From the IMG/VR virus record IMGVR_UViG_3300045918_000354, positions 1 through 64,000 of that record: DNA of 64,000 nucleotides. One strand, given 5' to 3'. The notes beneath the pieces were generated by a model. It made no database searches. It worked only from the letters and a program-made list of their open reading frames with translations, and was not told where the DNA came from. Source of the stretch: a virus. A program made the position numbers and the translations under genes. Positions 23,731 to 30,769 of the stretch are shown here, piece by piece (position 1 is the stretch's first letter; every line of letters starts with the position of its first letter).

Positions 23731-23758
23731 AGAGGGTCGACCTTGCGATCGACCCTCT
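23731..23758 (-). terminator. Hairpin between gp32 and uvsX genes
   Basis: AGAGGGTCGA and TCGACCCTCT form a perfect 10-bp stem with an 8-base loop, between the gp32 stop (23765) and the UvsX start (23712). It could be an attenuating terminator or a stabilising 3' end. Confidence 0.55.
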
Positions 23759-23764
23759 TGTTGC

Positions 23765-24667
23765 TTACGCGTCGGCGGCTTGAGCTGCCTTGGCGGCAGC
23801 GGCACGAGCGCGGAGGACATCGACGAGGGACGGCTTGGCGGCGCCAGCGTCGGCAGCAGGAGCTGCGTCGGCTGAAGCAGCGGCAGGAGCCGCTGCGTCT
23901 TCGGCCTTGGCCTTCTTGACGAGGGCGAGACCTTCGGTCTTGGCCTGAGCCGGCTTGGCATCGCCGTACTGAGCGCCGGTCTGATCAGCGACCAGCATGG
24001 CTTCGAGGACTTCACGCGACACCTTGGCGGTGCGGTGTTCCTTGAGGTCGTACAGGTTCAGCTTCTCGATGACGTCGTCACCCACGTCGGTCTGCTTCGG
24101 GGCGAAGCTGGACGTCGTGTAGGAGGCGTACTCGCCGCTCTTGGACTTCTTGATGCGGAAGTTGTAGCCACCCTTCAGTTCGAACGGTGCTTCTTCCAGG
24201 TCGCCGGATTGGAACGCGGCTTGAATCTGCTTGAACACGGCAGGGCCGAATTCGATGAGCTTGACCAGCATGTCCTGATCGTGCTCGATCGGTGTGTCGA
24301 TCACGAGGACCTGGCCGATGTAGCTCTTCTTGCGGTAGTACTTCTTGCCCAGCTGTTCGTTGTGGTCCGGCGACTTCTCGTCGTAGTAACCTTGCGACAG
24401 GGTGCAGATCGGGCACTCTTCGCCGTACATCTTCAAGCACGGAACCGTTTGACGCTTGCCATTGATGGTCAGCTCGTGGGAGAGGTTCTCCACAAGGAAA
24501 CCCATGGCATTGTCTTCGTCAAGGTCGGGGAGGAAGCGCACGGTGGACACGGTGTCCATGTCGGCCTTCCAGAAGGGGAAAAACAATTTCCACGAGGCGT
24601 TGGTGGAGCCTTCGTTGGTCTTCTGCTTGAATTGTTCGGTGAGTTGTGCGAGGGAGCGCTTAGCCAT
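23765..24667 (-). CDS. 32: Single-stranded DNA-binding protein gp32
   Basis: 300 residues (T4 gp32 is 301). Start ATG 24667 with AAGGA 7 bases upstream. The N-terminal basic arm MAKRSLAQLTEQFKQKTNE is followed by the core with aromatic residues (WKLFFPFWKADM), a partial zinc motif EECPICTLSQ, and KKYYRKKSYIGQVLVI. The C-terminus is Ala-rich and ends in a less acidic tail than in T4. Coats single strands and organises replication and recombination with UvsX/UvsY. Leader holds a strong late promoter and a hairpin. Confidence 0.92.
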   Translation of the reverse strand: MAKRSLAQLTEQFKQKTNEGSTNASWKLFFPFWKADMDTVSTVRFLPDLDEDNAMGFLVENLSHELTINGKRQTVPCLKMYGEECPICTLSQGYYDEKSPDHNEQLGKKYYRKKSYIGQVLVIDTPIEHDQDMLVKLIEFGPAVFKQIQAAFQSGDLEEAPFELKGGYNFRIKKSKSGEYASYTTSSFAPKQTDVGDDVIEKLNLYDLKEHRTAKVSREVLEAMLVADQTGAQYGDAKPAQAKTEGLALVKKAKAEDAAAPAAASADAAPAADAGAAKPSLVDVLRARAAAAKAAQAADA

Positions 24668-24708
24668 GATGTTTTCCTTCAAATGAGAAAGTTGTGGTTC
24701 GGTTGTCA

Positions 24709-24743
24709 AATCACTGACTTCGTTGTCAGCGATTCTATTTATA
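24709..24743 (-). promoter_or_regulatory. gp32 leader: full late promoter plus hairpin
   Basis: TATAAATA at 24743-24736 is a full match to the T4 late promoter. Beside it, AATCACTGAC (24709-24718) and GTCAGCGATT (24725-24734) pair as a 10-bp stem with one G-U. In T4, gp32 represses its own translation through a leader structure; this hairpin is a candidate for a similar role in longer transcripts (inference). Confidence 0.5.
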
Positions 24744-24845
24744 CGGAATCGTTGGATTCTGCAGTGGGCAACCTAGAAATACCGAGTGCTACTCACGACT
24801 CGATAGATCTATCATAACTCGATTTGAAAGATGCTCGTCTTGGCT

Positions 24846-25589
24846 TTAGGATGTGATGTCAAGCTCTTTGAGGAGCTCCTTGAACATCGGGCTCTTGCGG
24901 CGAACGCCAATGTAGCTGTCGCCAACGATGAGCGCTTCATGATACTGCTTTCGAAGGATGGTCATCAGGTCAGCGGCGTCATCGGAGAACTCTCGCGGGC
25001 CAAGTCTCTTCAACATTCCGTCGATTTCGCCTGGCCATTTTTCGACGTCTTCTTGAGCCCACTTTCGTTGAAGTTCACCAGAGTTCTTGTCCTTCGCAGT
25101 CTTCTTTCGATCCGCGAGCGCGATAAGCTTTTCACCGATGTCACGCATCGTGTAGAACGAGTAGGTGTTGATGCACTTGTCGTAGACCTGCGCCGTCCAA
25201 CCGTCCTTGACGAAGACCGCGTAGACATCACCCCAATCGTCGGCAACGGTTTGCTTTGCCGTCGTGAAGATGGAGTTGCCGCGCGTGACCTTGAGACCCT
25301 TGCTCGCGAAGAACTTGTTGAGCGCCTTGTGCTTGCTCAGGTTCATCTGAACCGGCTTGCGGTCAGGACGAATGCCAGTGACGATGACATTGGCACCATC
25401 ACCCTTCACGCCGCGATAGAGAACCTTGCCAGTCTCCTGATAGGCCTTGAGCATGATCTTGCAGTTGGCCCGAATCTTCTCGGCGAGCTTCTGAACGTCG
25501 TCAACCTTCTCGACCTCCTTGTCCTTTGGCTCCTCAAGGTCGTGAACCTTGTAGCGGTCGAACTCTTCGAACAGCTCAGCAACTCTCAT
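24846..25589 (-). CDS. Putative head-packaged ADP-ribosyltransferase-like protein (family B)
   Basis: 247 residues. N-terminus MRVAELFEEFDRYK fits the capsid-targeting pattern of this phage with a cleavage-type L-F-E. The rest shares a layout with the genes at 25586, 62962 and 63639: an Arg in LYRGVKGD, a SIFTTAK motif followed by DDWGDVYAVF, and a Glu in YHEALIVGDSYIGV near the end, which together read like the R-S-E triad of ADP-ribosyltransferases. Toxic or host-modifying activity is inference. ATG overlaps the stop of the next gene upstream (ATGA). Confidence 0.6.
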   Translation of the reverse strand: MRVAELFEEFDRYKVHDLEEPKDKEVEKVDDVQKLAEKIRANCKIMLKAYQETGKVLYRGVKGDGANVIVTGIRPDRKPVQMNLSKHKALNKFFASKGLKVTRGNSIFTTAKQTVADDWGDVYAVFVKDGWTAQVYDKCINTYSFYTMRDIGEKLIALADRKKTAKDKNSGELQRKWAQEDVEKWPGEIDGMLKRLGPREFSDDAADLMTILRKQYHEALIVGDSYIGVRRKSPMFKELLKELDITS

Positions 25590-26197
25590 TTCAATCCCAG
25601 TGCTTGCTTGACGGTTGGCCAGATCGACGAATCAACATCGATGCCGATGTAGCCCTCACCAGCGAACAGCGCTTCAACTGGGTCCTTCTTGATGAAGGCG
25701 GCCAGCGCGCCAGTTGTCTGAAACTCGCGTGGCCTCAGGCGCGCGAAGGCTTCCTCAGCCGCTGAATCATCGCCACGCATAGACAGACCAGCGATAGCCG
25801 AGAGGTCGTAGTAGGCGTAGTCGTCAAGCTTGTTGTCGAACACCAGGCACTTCCAACCGTTCTTGACGAAGATGACGTAGGGATCGCCCCAGTCCTCGGC
25901 AAGGCGAAACTGCGCGGTGGCGAAGAGACCGTTGGTGCGATTGACCTCGAAGCCCTTCTCTTGAAAGAAGGCCTCAAGCGCGTTGTGCTTGGCCTGTGGC
26001 ATCTCGACCGGCTTGCGATCCTTGCGAATCGGGAGGTCGATGAAGGCACCAGCGCCCTTGACGCCGCGAAAGAGATACTTGCCGGTCTGCTTGTAGGCAG
26101 CGAGGAACGTGCTGCACTCGGTCCGAATCAGATCGATGAGCTTGTCCTCGGTGTCGACGACCTTCGTATCGCCCTCAAACAGATCGGCGAGCTTCAT
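25586..26197 (-). CDS. Putative head-packaged ADP-ribosyltransferase-like protein (family B)
   Basis: 203 residues from ATG 26197. N-terminus MKLADLFEGDT is a capsid-targeting-type sequence. Clear paralogue of the neighbour at 24846: YLFRGVKGAG, RKPVEMPQAKHNALEAFF, NGLFATAQ...EDWGDPYVIF, and VEALFAGEGYIGI. The three motifs keep Arg, the small-residue/Thr strand and Glu. The two genes probably arose by tandem duplication. Activity not shown. Confidence 0.6.
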   Translation of the reverse strand: MKLADLFEGDTKVVDTEDKLIDLIRTECSTFLAAYKQTGKYLFRGVKGAGAFIDLPIRKDRKPVEMPQAKHNALEAFFQEKGFEVNRTNGLFATAQFRLAEDWGDPYVIFVKNGWKCLVFDNKLDDYAYYDLSAIAGLSMRGDDSAAEEAFARLRPREFQTTGALAAFIKKDPVEALFAGEGYIGIDVDSSIWPTVKQALGLK

Positions 26198-26198
26198 C

Positions 26199-26705
26199 TC
26201 AGGCGATCTTCTGCCAGTTGCGAATGTAGGTGTTCGCACCAGTCGGTGAGACGAGATAGCGAGTGCCATCCTCGAACTTGATGATGGCGATCTCACCGAG
26301 GTCCTTCGGATTCATCTTGATGCTGACCTGTGGACCCTTCGGCTTCGAGTCGTAGCCGAACACTTCCTTGCCAGTCCAAGTCTTCAGCTTGCCGAGAACC
26401 TTCTCGACCTTCTTGAGAGCGACTTCGTGAATGTTGCGCTTGGCTGCGTAGCCCTGACCGTCGAAGTCAGACCACTCGTCAGGCTTCTCGGTGAGCTTGA
26501 TGCCCGCATCGGCGAGCGCGTTCTCGGAGCCAGACCCGAAGGCCTGCATCATCGAGATTTCCTTGGCGCCAGCCGGTACGCCACCCTTGGTCAGGCGAGC
26601 GCCGAGCTTGGCTTGAACCTCAGGTGGCAGTGTGTCGTCGATCTTCGATTTACCGAAGCGAGCGTGGATGACGTCGCCTTCAGCGAGCAGTTCTTTGATA
26701 AGCAT
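26199..26705 (-). CDS. Putative head-packaged protein
   Basis: 168 residues. N-terminus MLIKELLAEGD carries an L-A-E cleavage-type site, like other candidate internal proteins here. The rest is a mixed alpha/beta domain (QVSIKMNPKDLGEIAIIKFE, RYLVSPTGANTYI). No family recognised. First gene of a three-gene unit of internal-protein candidates behind a late promoter at 26732-26738. Confidence 0.6.
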   Translation of the reverse strand: MLIKELLAEGDVIHARFGKSKIDDTLPPEVQAKLGARLTKGGVPAGAKEISMMQAFGSGSENALADAGIKLTEKPDEWSDFDGQGYAAKRNIHEVALKKVEKVLGKLKTWTGKEVFGYDSKPKGPQVSIKMNPKDLGEIAIIKFEDGTRYLVSPTGANTYIRNWQKIA

Positions 26706-26731
26706 AGAGGATCCTCATGATGAGCATCCTC

Positions 26732-26738
26732 TATTTAT
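26732..26738 (-). promoter_or_regulatory. T4-type late promoter core (ATAAATA)
   Basis: AAGATAAATAGAGG on the minus strand, 27 bases before the ATG at 26705; drives the three putative internal protein genes down to 24846. Confidence 0.6.
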
Positions 26739-26740
26739 CT

Positions 26741-27898
26741 TCAACAGCCACTGAAGACCACTTCGAAGTCGTCGACCTCGGTCGGGTACATCGGCGTCGT
26801 GATCGCTGTGTAGATCATGTGAGCCCGGTGGTACGGCACGTCCTTGTCCGGCCGAGACTTCTGCCGAGCGTGCATGGCACCTTCAGAGATGAAGAACTCC
26901 ACCGAGCGGATGATGTAGCGATGCTGCTTGCCAGCGCTGATCCACATGCCACGCGACTTCTTCGTCTGGTTCGTGCGATCGATGACGACGGTGCGACCGG
27001 TCTTGACGGCTGCTTCCAACTGAGCCCGAGCGTACTTGTCGTACTCCTTGGCGTGGTCGAAGCAGAACTGCCACGCGGTTGCGTACTGCGTCTTCGCGTC
27101 CATCCGCGGCCACTCGGCCGAGTCGATGTCGTTGAAGTGATCGATCGCGAACTGCATGCGATAGTCGTCCTCTGACACGACGATCAAGTCTGGCCACGTC
27201 TCACGCAACTTCTCGACGTACGTCGTCTTGCCGACGCCCACCGGACCAACCATGACGTACATGACCGGACCGACGTTGATGGTCGGACGATGGTCGTGCT
27301 GAACCTTGTGGAAGTCGTGAATCCACGTCCAAACGTTCTGACGCTTCGTCTCATGGTCGTCCGAGATGCGACCGTTACAGTCTGACATCAACATGTCGTA
27401 GAAGGCCACCATGCCCTCGTCGCCCAACGTGTACTGCAACATCGTGCGCAAGTCGCGGCGCTTCGTCTCGTTCTTCAAGCCATACGGCAAGTGGTGTTCG
27501 ATCATGACCTTGATGGCGCGGATGTCTTCCCACGTCAATACCGCCAACAACATGTCGCGAACGGCAGTGTTGGAGCAGACGAAGCTTATGAACTCATTTG
27601 CGGAAACGGGTTCGTGCCCAGCGTAGCGGCGATAGTGAGTGCCGTCGTCGCGGCCGACGACCTCCTCCGCTTCCGGCTTGCCGAAGTCGTGGAACGTCAA
27701 GGCGACGCAGGTCATCAAGCGCTGTCGCTCGGTCCGCTGAAAGGTGAAGTTCTCGTCGTAGAAGGCCAAGCACATTTCGGTGTGGACGGCGACGTTGGCT
27801 TCACGATGCCACTGTGAGTCCTCGACGGTGCTGACCAAGGTCTGCCACTGCGGGGATGCCTTTACCAAGGCATAGAAGGTTTCGTAATCGAAGTTCAT
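26741..27898 (-). CDS. HD-domain hydrolase fused to polynucleotide-kinase-like P-loop domain
   Basis: 385 residues from ATG 27898. N-terminal half is an HD-type metal phosphohydrolase: His in VAVHTEMCL, the HD pair in LTFHDFGKPE, and later EHHLPYG and a final Asp. C-terminal half is a T4-Pnk-like kinase: Walker A VGPVGVGKTTYVEKL, then VSEDDYRMQF and TVVIDRTNQTKKSR. Such a phosphatase/kinase pair would trim and phosphorylate broken RNA or DNA ends; T4 Pnkp has the same two activities in other folds and order. No RNA ligase is seen in this window. Confidence 0.8.
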   Translation of the reverse strand: MNFDYETFYALVKASPQWQTLVSTVEDSQWHREANVAVHTEMCLAFYDENFTFQRTERQRLMTCVALTFHDFGKPEAEEVVGRDDGTHYRRYAGHEPVSANEFISFVCSNTAVRDMLLAVLTWEDIRAIKVMIEHHLPYGLKNETKRRDLRTMLQYTLGDEGMVAFYDMLMSDCNGRISDDHETKRQNVWTWIHDFHKVQHDHRPTINVGPVMYVMVGPVGVGKTTYVEKLRETWPDLIVVSEDDYRMQFAIDHFNDIDSAEWPRMDAKTQYATAWQFCFDHAKEYDKYARAQLEAAVKTGRTVVIDRTNQTKKSRGMWISAGKQHRYIIRSVEFFISEGAMHARQKSRPDKDVPYHRAHMIYTAITTPMYPTEVDDFEVVFSGC

Positions 27899-28158
27899 GA
27901 GAAGAGTTCCGGATGCGTTTCGCGAATGACAGCGCGGGTGGCGGCGCACTCGGCACCGTACTGTTCGGCGGTCTTGAGGTCAGCGATCGGCCAGAGCCAG
28001 CGAGTGCCGGGACTGTACGAACCCTTGGCCTCGATCACCAGCGCGTTCTTGCGCCTCACTTCGGCGACCACGGCGGTGACAGCGTAGTGTCCGCCACGTC
28101 CGCGTCCGTCGCAGACGAAGTGAACGGTGGAACCGGCGATGCAAGAAGATTTGTCCAT
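27895..28158 (-). CDS. Hypothetical protein
   Basis: 87 residues from ATG 28158, which lies six bases after TATAAT, so the message may be leaderless. Reads MDKSSCIAGSTVHFVCDGRG, then beta strands with HYAVTAVVAEVRRKNALVIE and a helical end. It overlaps the HD-kinase start by four bases (ATGA), so both may be translated from one message. Function unknown. Confidence 0.65.
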   Translation of the reverse strand: MDKSSCIAGSTVHFVCDGRGRGGHYAVTAVVAEVRRKNALVIEAKGSYSPGTRWLWPIADLKTAEQYGAECAATRAVIRETHPELFS

Positions 28159-28164
28159 GCTGAC

Positions 28165-28208
28165 ATTATACCACAGGAGTTGCCTCCTGTACTTAGCCAA
28201 GTTGTAAC
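28165..28208 (-). promoter_or_regulatory. GTTACA-box promoter with TATAAT, probable leaderless start
   Basis: TATAAT at 28170-28165 and GTTACA at 28208-28203 on the minus strand, spacing 32. The ATG at 28158 begins six bases after the hexamer. The spacer contains an inverted AGGAG...CTCCT pair. Confidence 0.6.
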
Positions 28209-28211
28209 AAA

Positions 28212-28730
28212 TCAGCGGTTGTGGCCGGGCCTGTTACGCCCTCTTTGAACAATCACCTTGTCGGCGTTGATGGTGACCGGTCCCGTCGGCACGAACGCCG
28301 GAGAGGCTGACGAGACGGGCGCCGTCGGACGAACCGGAGAGAAGTACACCATGAGCAGGCGCGAGGTGCCGACGTAGCGATACTCGTAGGCCGTCGGACG
28401 ATGCCCAACGATCTGAATCTCGGTCATGCGCGACCAAGCGTTCTGCCCAGTCGGCGACGTGCAAGCAGCTTCGCGAGTGTTCACCTCGTTCGTGCCAAGG
28501 CAGACGAGGATCTCACCGTCCAGCGAGATCGTGTTGCGATCGGTGCCGAAGATGAAGGCGCGTGGTGTTCCCTCCACCGACATCACGCTGCCGCTGCTCT
28601 CGAGCGGCAGCGGGTAAGAGGAGCCCTTGGCAATGGCGGCAGCCGAAACTGCCAGGGCGCCAAGGGTGATCATGCCGGCGATCATGCCGCCGAGGTAACG
28701 AAGGATGAAAGCGTCTGGGTCGGCGGCCAT
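28212..28730 (-). CDS. Membrane-anchored hypothetical protein
   Basis: 172 residues. One N-terminal membrane segment (YLGGMIAGMITLGALAVSAA, about 12-33) could be an anchor or signal; the rest is a beta-rich soluble domain (FIFGTDRNTISLDGEILVCL) with two Cys, then a Pro/Ser-rich C-terminus ending in RGRNRPGHNR. Possibly periplasmic. Function unknown. Confidence 0.65.
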   Translation of the reverse strand: MAADPDAFILRYLGGMIAGMITLGALAVSAAAIAKGSSYPLPLESSGSVMSVEGTPRAFIFGTDRNTISLDGEILVCLGTNEVNTREAACTSPTGQNAWSRMTEIQIVGHRPTAYEYRYVGTSRLLMVYFSPVRPTAPVSSASPAFVPTGPVTINADKVIVQRGRNRPGHNR

Positions 28731-28739
28731 GATGGGTCC

Positions 28740-29261
28740 TTAGAAGGGAAGCTGTTCGTCAGAGCGGAGACGGCTCATCCACACAAAGTAGCCGTGGAAT
28801 TTGTAGCTTTGCTGAAGGTCTTGACACTCAAACCAGCCGACGAACCAGGAGTTGGTCTCATCCTCGGTGTCGAAGACCATGTAAATCGTGTGCGGGTCCG
28901 CATTCTCCGCTTCCCATTGGTTCACAGTGAACGTTTTGGCGCTTACGGAATTTCGCATCGCCTTCACATCCACTAGGAATTTGCCCTTGGGAGTCAGAAT
29001 GGAGAGGTCATACGACCGATTGTCGTCCGGTGCGAATTCCACCGTCCAATCGAGGCGATTGTCAAGAGCGTACTTGACGAGGTATTCGAGCACGGCGTGC
29101 TCGAGCGAAACGCCCAACAGCGAATCCTCGAAAATCTGCTTGTACGAGCGTTGGCGGGCAGACCGCGGGCGACGATGAACGTTTCGTGCAATCTCAGCAG
29201 TACGCTCAGTGACATCAAGGTTGCCAGCATAAGCGGCAGGGTTCAGGTCTTCTATTTGCAT
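28740..29261 (-). CDS. PD-(D/E)xK-type nuclease candidate
   Basis: 173 residues. A restriction-nuclease-like core is visible: Glu in EHAVLEYLVKYAL, Asp in SYDLSILTPKG, and DVK in KFLVDVKAMRN twelve to sixteen residues later, matching the D...(D/E)-x-K pattern of the PD-(D/E)xK superfamily. Remainder is beta-rich and aromatic (WFVGWFECQDL). Might degrade host DNA or process phage DNA; substrate unknown. ATG at 29261. Confidence 0.6.
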   Translation of the reverse strand: MQIEDLNPAAYAGNLDVTERTAEIARNVHRRPRSARQRSYKQIFEDSLLGVSLEHAVLEYLVKYALDNRLDWTVEFAPDDNRSYDLSILTPKGKFLVDVKAMRNSVSAKTFTVNQWEAENADPHTIYMVFDTEDETNSWFVGWFECQDLQQSYKFHGYFVWMSRLRSDEQLPF

Positions 29262-29333
29262 GGGGCTTCTCCTAAAGTCGGCGAGAATGAAGCCGATGTG
29301 CTACCGCCGACCGCGGCACATCGGCAGGGAAAT

Positions 29334-29690
29334 TCAGTCGATGCGCGAGTCGACTTCGCAGCGCATGCCAGCGTCGGTCAGGACCTTGGCGAAGGCGTGG
29401 CAACCGGCGATCTTGGCATCCATCCACTGGGTCGGATGACCGCTCGGGTTCCAGATCATCCAGCCGCCGGAGCTACCGACGCGACCGGTTTCGCCGGGCA
29501 GGCTCTTCAGCATGTCGATGAAGCGACCACGAGCAGGCTTGATCGTGACCCAGGCGAAGCCACACGGGTACCAGACGCCAGGGTTCTCGTCGATCTTTCT
29601 GGCACAGGCCTTGCTGGCGGCTTCACAAGCTGCCTTGTAGAGGGCGAGCTCGACGGAGTAGTCCATGATCTTCGGTGAGGATTTCGCCAT
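29334..29690 (-). CDS. Conserved-looking phage protein
   Basis: 118 residues from ATG 29690 with AAGG upstream. Reads MAKSSPKIMDYSVELALYKA, then WYPCGFAWVTIKPARGRF and GGWMIWNPSGHPTQWMDAK. I recall this G-F-A-W-V-x-I-K-P-A-R-G layout from other phage proteins of unknown function. A small globular alpha/beta domain; no role proposed. Confidence 0.65.
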   Translation of the reverse strand: MAKSSPKIMDYSVELALYKAACEAASKACARKIDENPGVWYPCGFAWVTIKPARGRFIDMLKSLPGETGRVGSSGGWMIWNPSGHPTQWMDAKIAGCHAFAKVLTDAGMRCEVDSRID

Positions 29691-29695
29691 GATGT

Positions 29696-29974
29696 TCAAC
29701 CTTGAGGGTAGATGACGTTGAGGAGAGCTTGAAGGACGTAGCGCGGCTCGGTGTCGAAGGCACCGAACATGTCGTAGCGCCGCATGGCGACACCCATGAA
29801 CGTCTCGACGTACTCGCGACCGTTGTTGAGGTCCACGGCGTAGGCGAGCGAGGTGTTGAGTGACTTGGCGACTTCTTCGACGCCGTCCATGTCGTAGAGC
29901 TGCCAGTCGTCGGCGGTGAGGACCGGGTCCACCGTCTGCTTGGTTCTGAGGTTCAGAAGGGGTGCGTATGACAT
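29696..29974 (-). CDS. Hypothetical protein
   Basis: 92 residues from ATG 29974. Reads MSYAPLLNLRTKQTVDPVLT, acidic centre, end FDTEPRYVLQALLNVIYPQG. Five bases before the next start, so in one operon with both neighbours. Function unknown. Confidence 0.6.
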   Translation of the reverse strand: MSYAPLLNLRTKQTVDPVLTADDWQLYDMDGVEEVAKSLNTSLAYAVDLNNGREYVETFMGVAMRRYDMFGAFDTEPRYVLQALLNVIYPQG

Positions 29975-29977
29975 GAT

Positions 29978-30406
29978 TTAGAAGCTCGGGTTTTGAGTGT
30001 AGACGTGACCACCGACGAGGTACCAGGTTCCACCGGGCGATGAGACCCAACCGCCAGTGTCACGATGACGACGGTAGGTCTTGCCAGTGGAGGTTTCCAC
30101 GATGAGGGTCTTGGAGACCTTGACGACGGTGCCATCGGGGTAGCAGTCGCCGTTGAAGGCGTAGGAGACTTCGTCACCGACCTTGGGAGCGCGAACGATG
30201 TCGTACTCGGCGTTGCGTTCGGTGCCGACGTAGAGGTCGCCGGTCATGGCGGTCAGATAGCGAGCGATGCCATCGACCTGAGCGCGGCTGGTCCAGTCGT
30301 GGCGATTTTGCCAGGCGCGGTCGCGAATCCCATCGAGGAGTTCGGCGGGGTAGTCGTTCGAGACTTCGAGCGGCAGACCAGATTCGGTGAGCTTGACGTA
30401 AAGCAT
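29978..30406 (-). CDS. Hypothetical protein with SH3-like segment
   Basis: 142 residues from ATG 30406 (AAGGA 9 bases upstream). N-terminal helical part (LYVKLTESGLPLEVSNDYP), then PKVGDEVSYAFNGDCYPDGT and TLIVETSTGKTYRRH, which look like a KOW/SH3 barrel. First gene behind the GTTACA promoter at 30434-30476. Function unknown. Confidence 0.65.
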   Translation of the reverse strand: MLYVKLTESGLPLEVSNDYPAELLDGIRDRAWQNRHDWTSRAQVDGIARYLTAMTGDLYVGTERNAEYDIVRAPKVGDEVSYAFNGDCYPDGTVVKVSKTLIVETSTGKTYRRHRDTGGWVSSPGGTWYLVGGHVYTQNPSF

Positions 30407-30433
30407 GATGGGGTTCCTTGGTTCCGACAGGTC

Positions 30434-30476
30434 ATTATACACCGAACGCGACGCCCGGCACACTCAAAAGTGTAAC
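30434..30476 (-). promoter_or_regulatory. GTTACA-box promoter with TATAAT -10
   Basis: GTGTATAATG (hexamer 30439-30434) and GTTACA at 30476-30471 on the minus strand, spacing 31. The sequence beyond the box (CTCAGCGGCGTT on plus) repeats that seen at 3421 and 28208. Confidence 0.6.
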
Positions 30477-30479
30477 AGC

Positions 30480-30713
30480 TCAGCGGCGTTTCCGCCAGGT
30501 GTAATCGTGACCGTCTGGGGTTTTTCCATCTTCGACGGACGTAACGCCAGCCTTGCCGACGGAGCCAGCAAGCTCGGACGAAATCGTAACGTGCGACTTG
30601 GTTGGGTCGTTCCGCACCCGATTGGCGAAGGCGAGCGACTCAACCAGTTGAAGGTCGGTGAAGGGTTCGAAGTTGGCAACATCCCCTGAAAGCCAGAATA
30701 CTACTATAGACAT
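30480..30713 (-). CDS. Hypothetical protein
   Basis: 77 residues. ATG at 30713 lies six bases after TATACT, so it may be leaderless. Reads MSIVVFWLSGDVANFEPFTD, helical centre, and a basic end (DYTWRKRR). Function unknown. Confidence 0.55.
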   Translation of the reverse strand: MSIVVFWLSGDVANFEPFTDLQLVESLAFANRVRNDPTKSHVTISSELAGSVGKAGVTSVEDGKTPDGHDYTWRKRR

Positions 30714-30719
30714 GCGTAT

Positions 30720-30725
30720 AGTATA
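30720..30725 (-). promoter_or_regulatory. -10 TATACT, likely leaderless start
   Basis: TATACT, six bases (ATACGC), then ATG 30713. Directly follows the terminator-like hairpin at 30730-30763. Confidence 0.4.
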
Positions 30726-30729
30726 TCAC

Positions 30730-30763
30730 AACCTGAAAAGGGACCGAAGCTTCTTTTCAGGTT
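30730..30763 (-). terminator. Hairpin after lectin-like adhesin gene
   Basis: AACCTGAAAAG and CTTTTCAGGTT form a perfect 11-bp stem with a 12-base loop, seven bases beyond the stop at 30770. It separates the late structural block from the small early-type genes. Confidence 0.65.
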
Positions 30764-30769
30764 CGAGCG

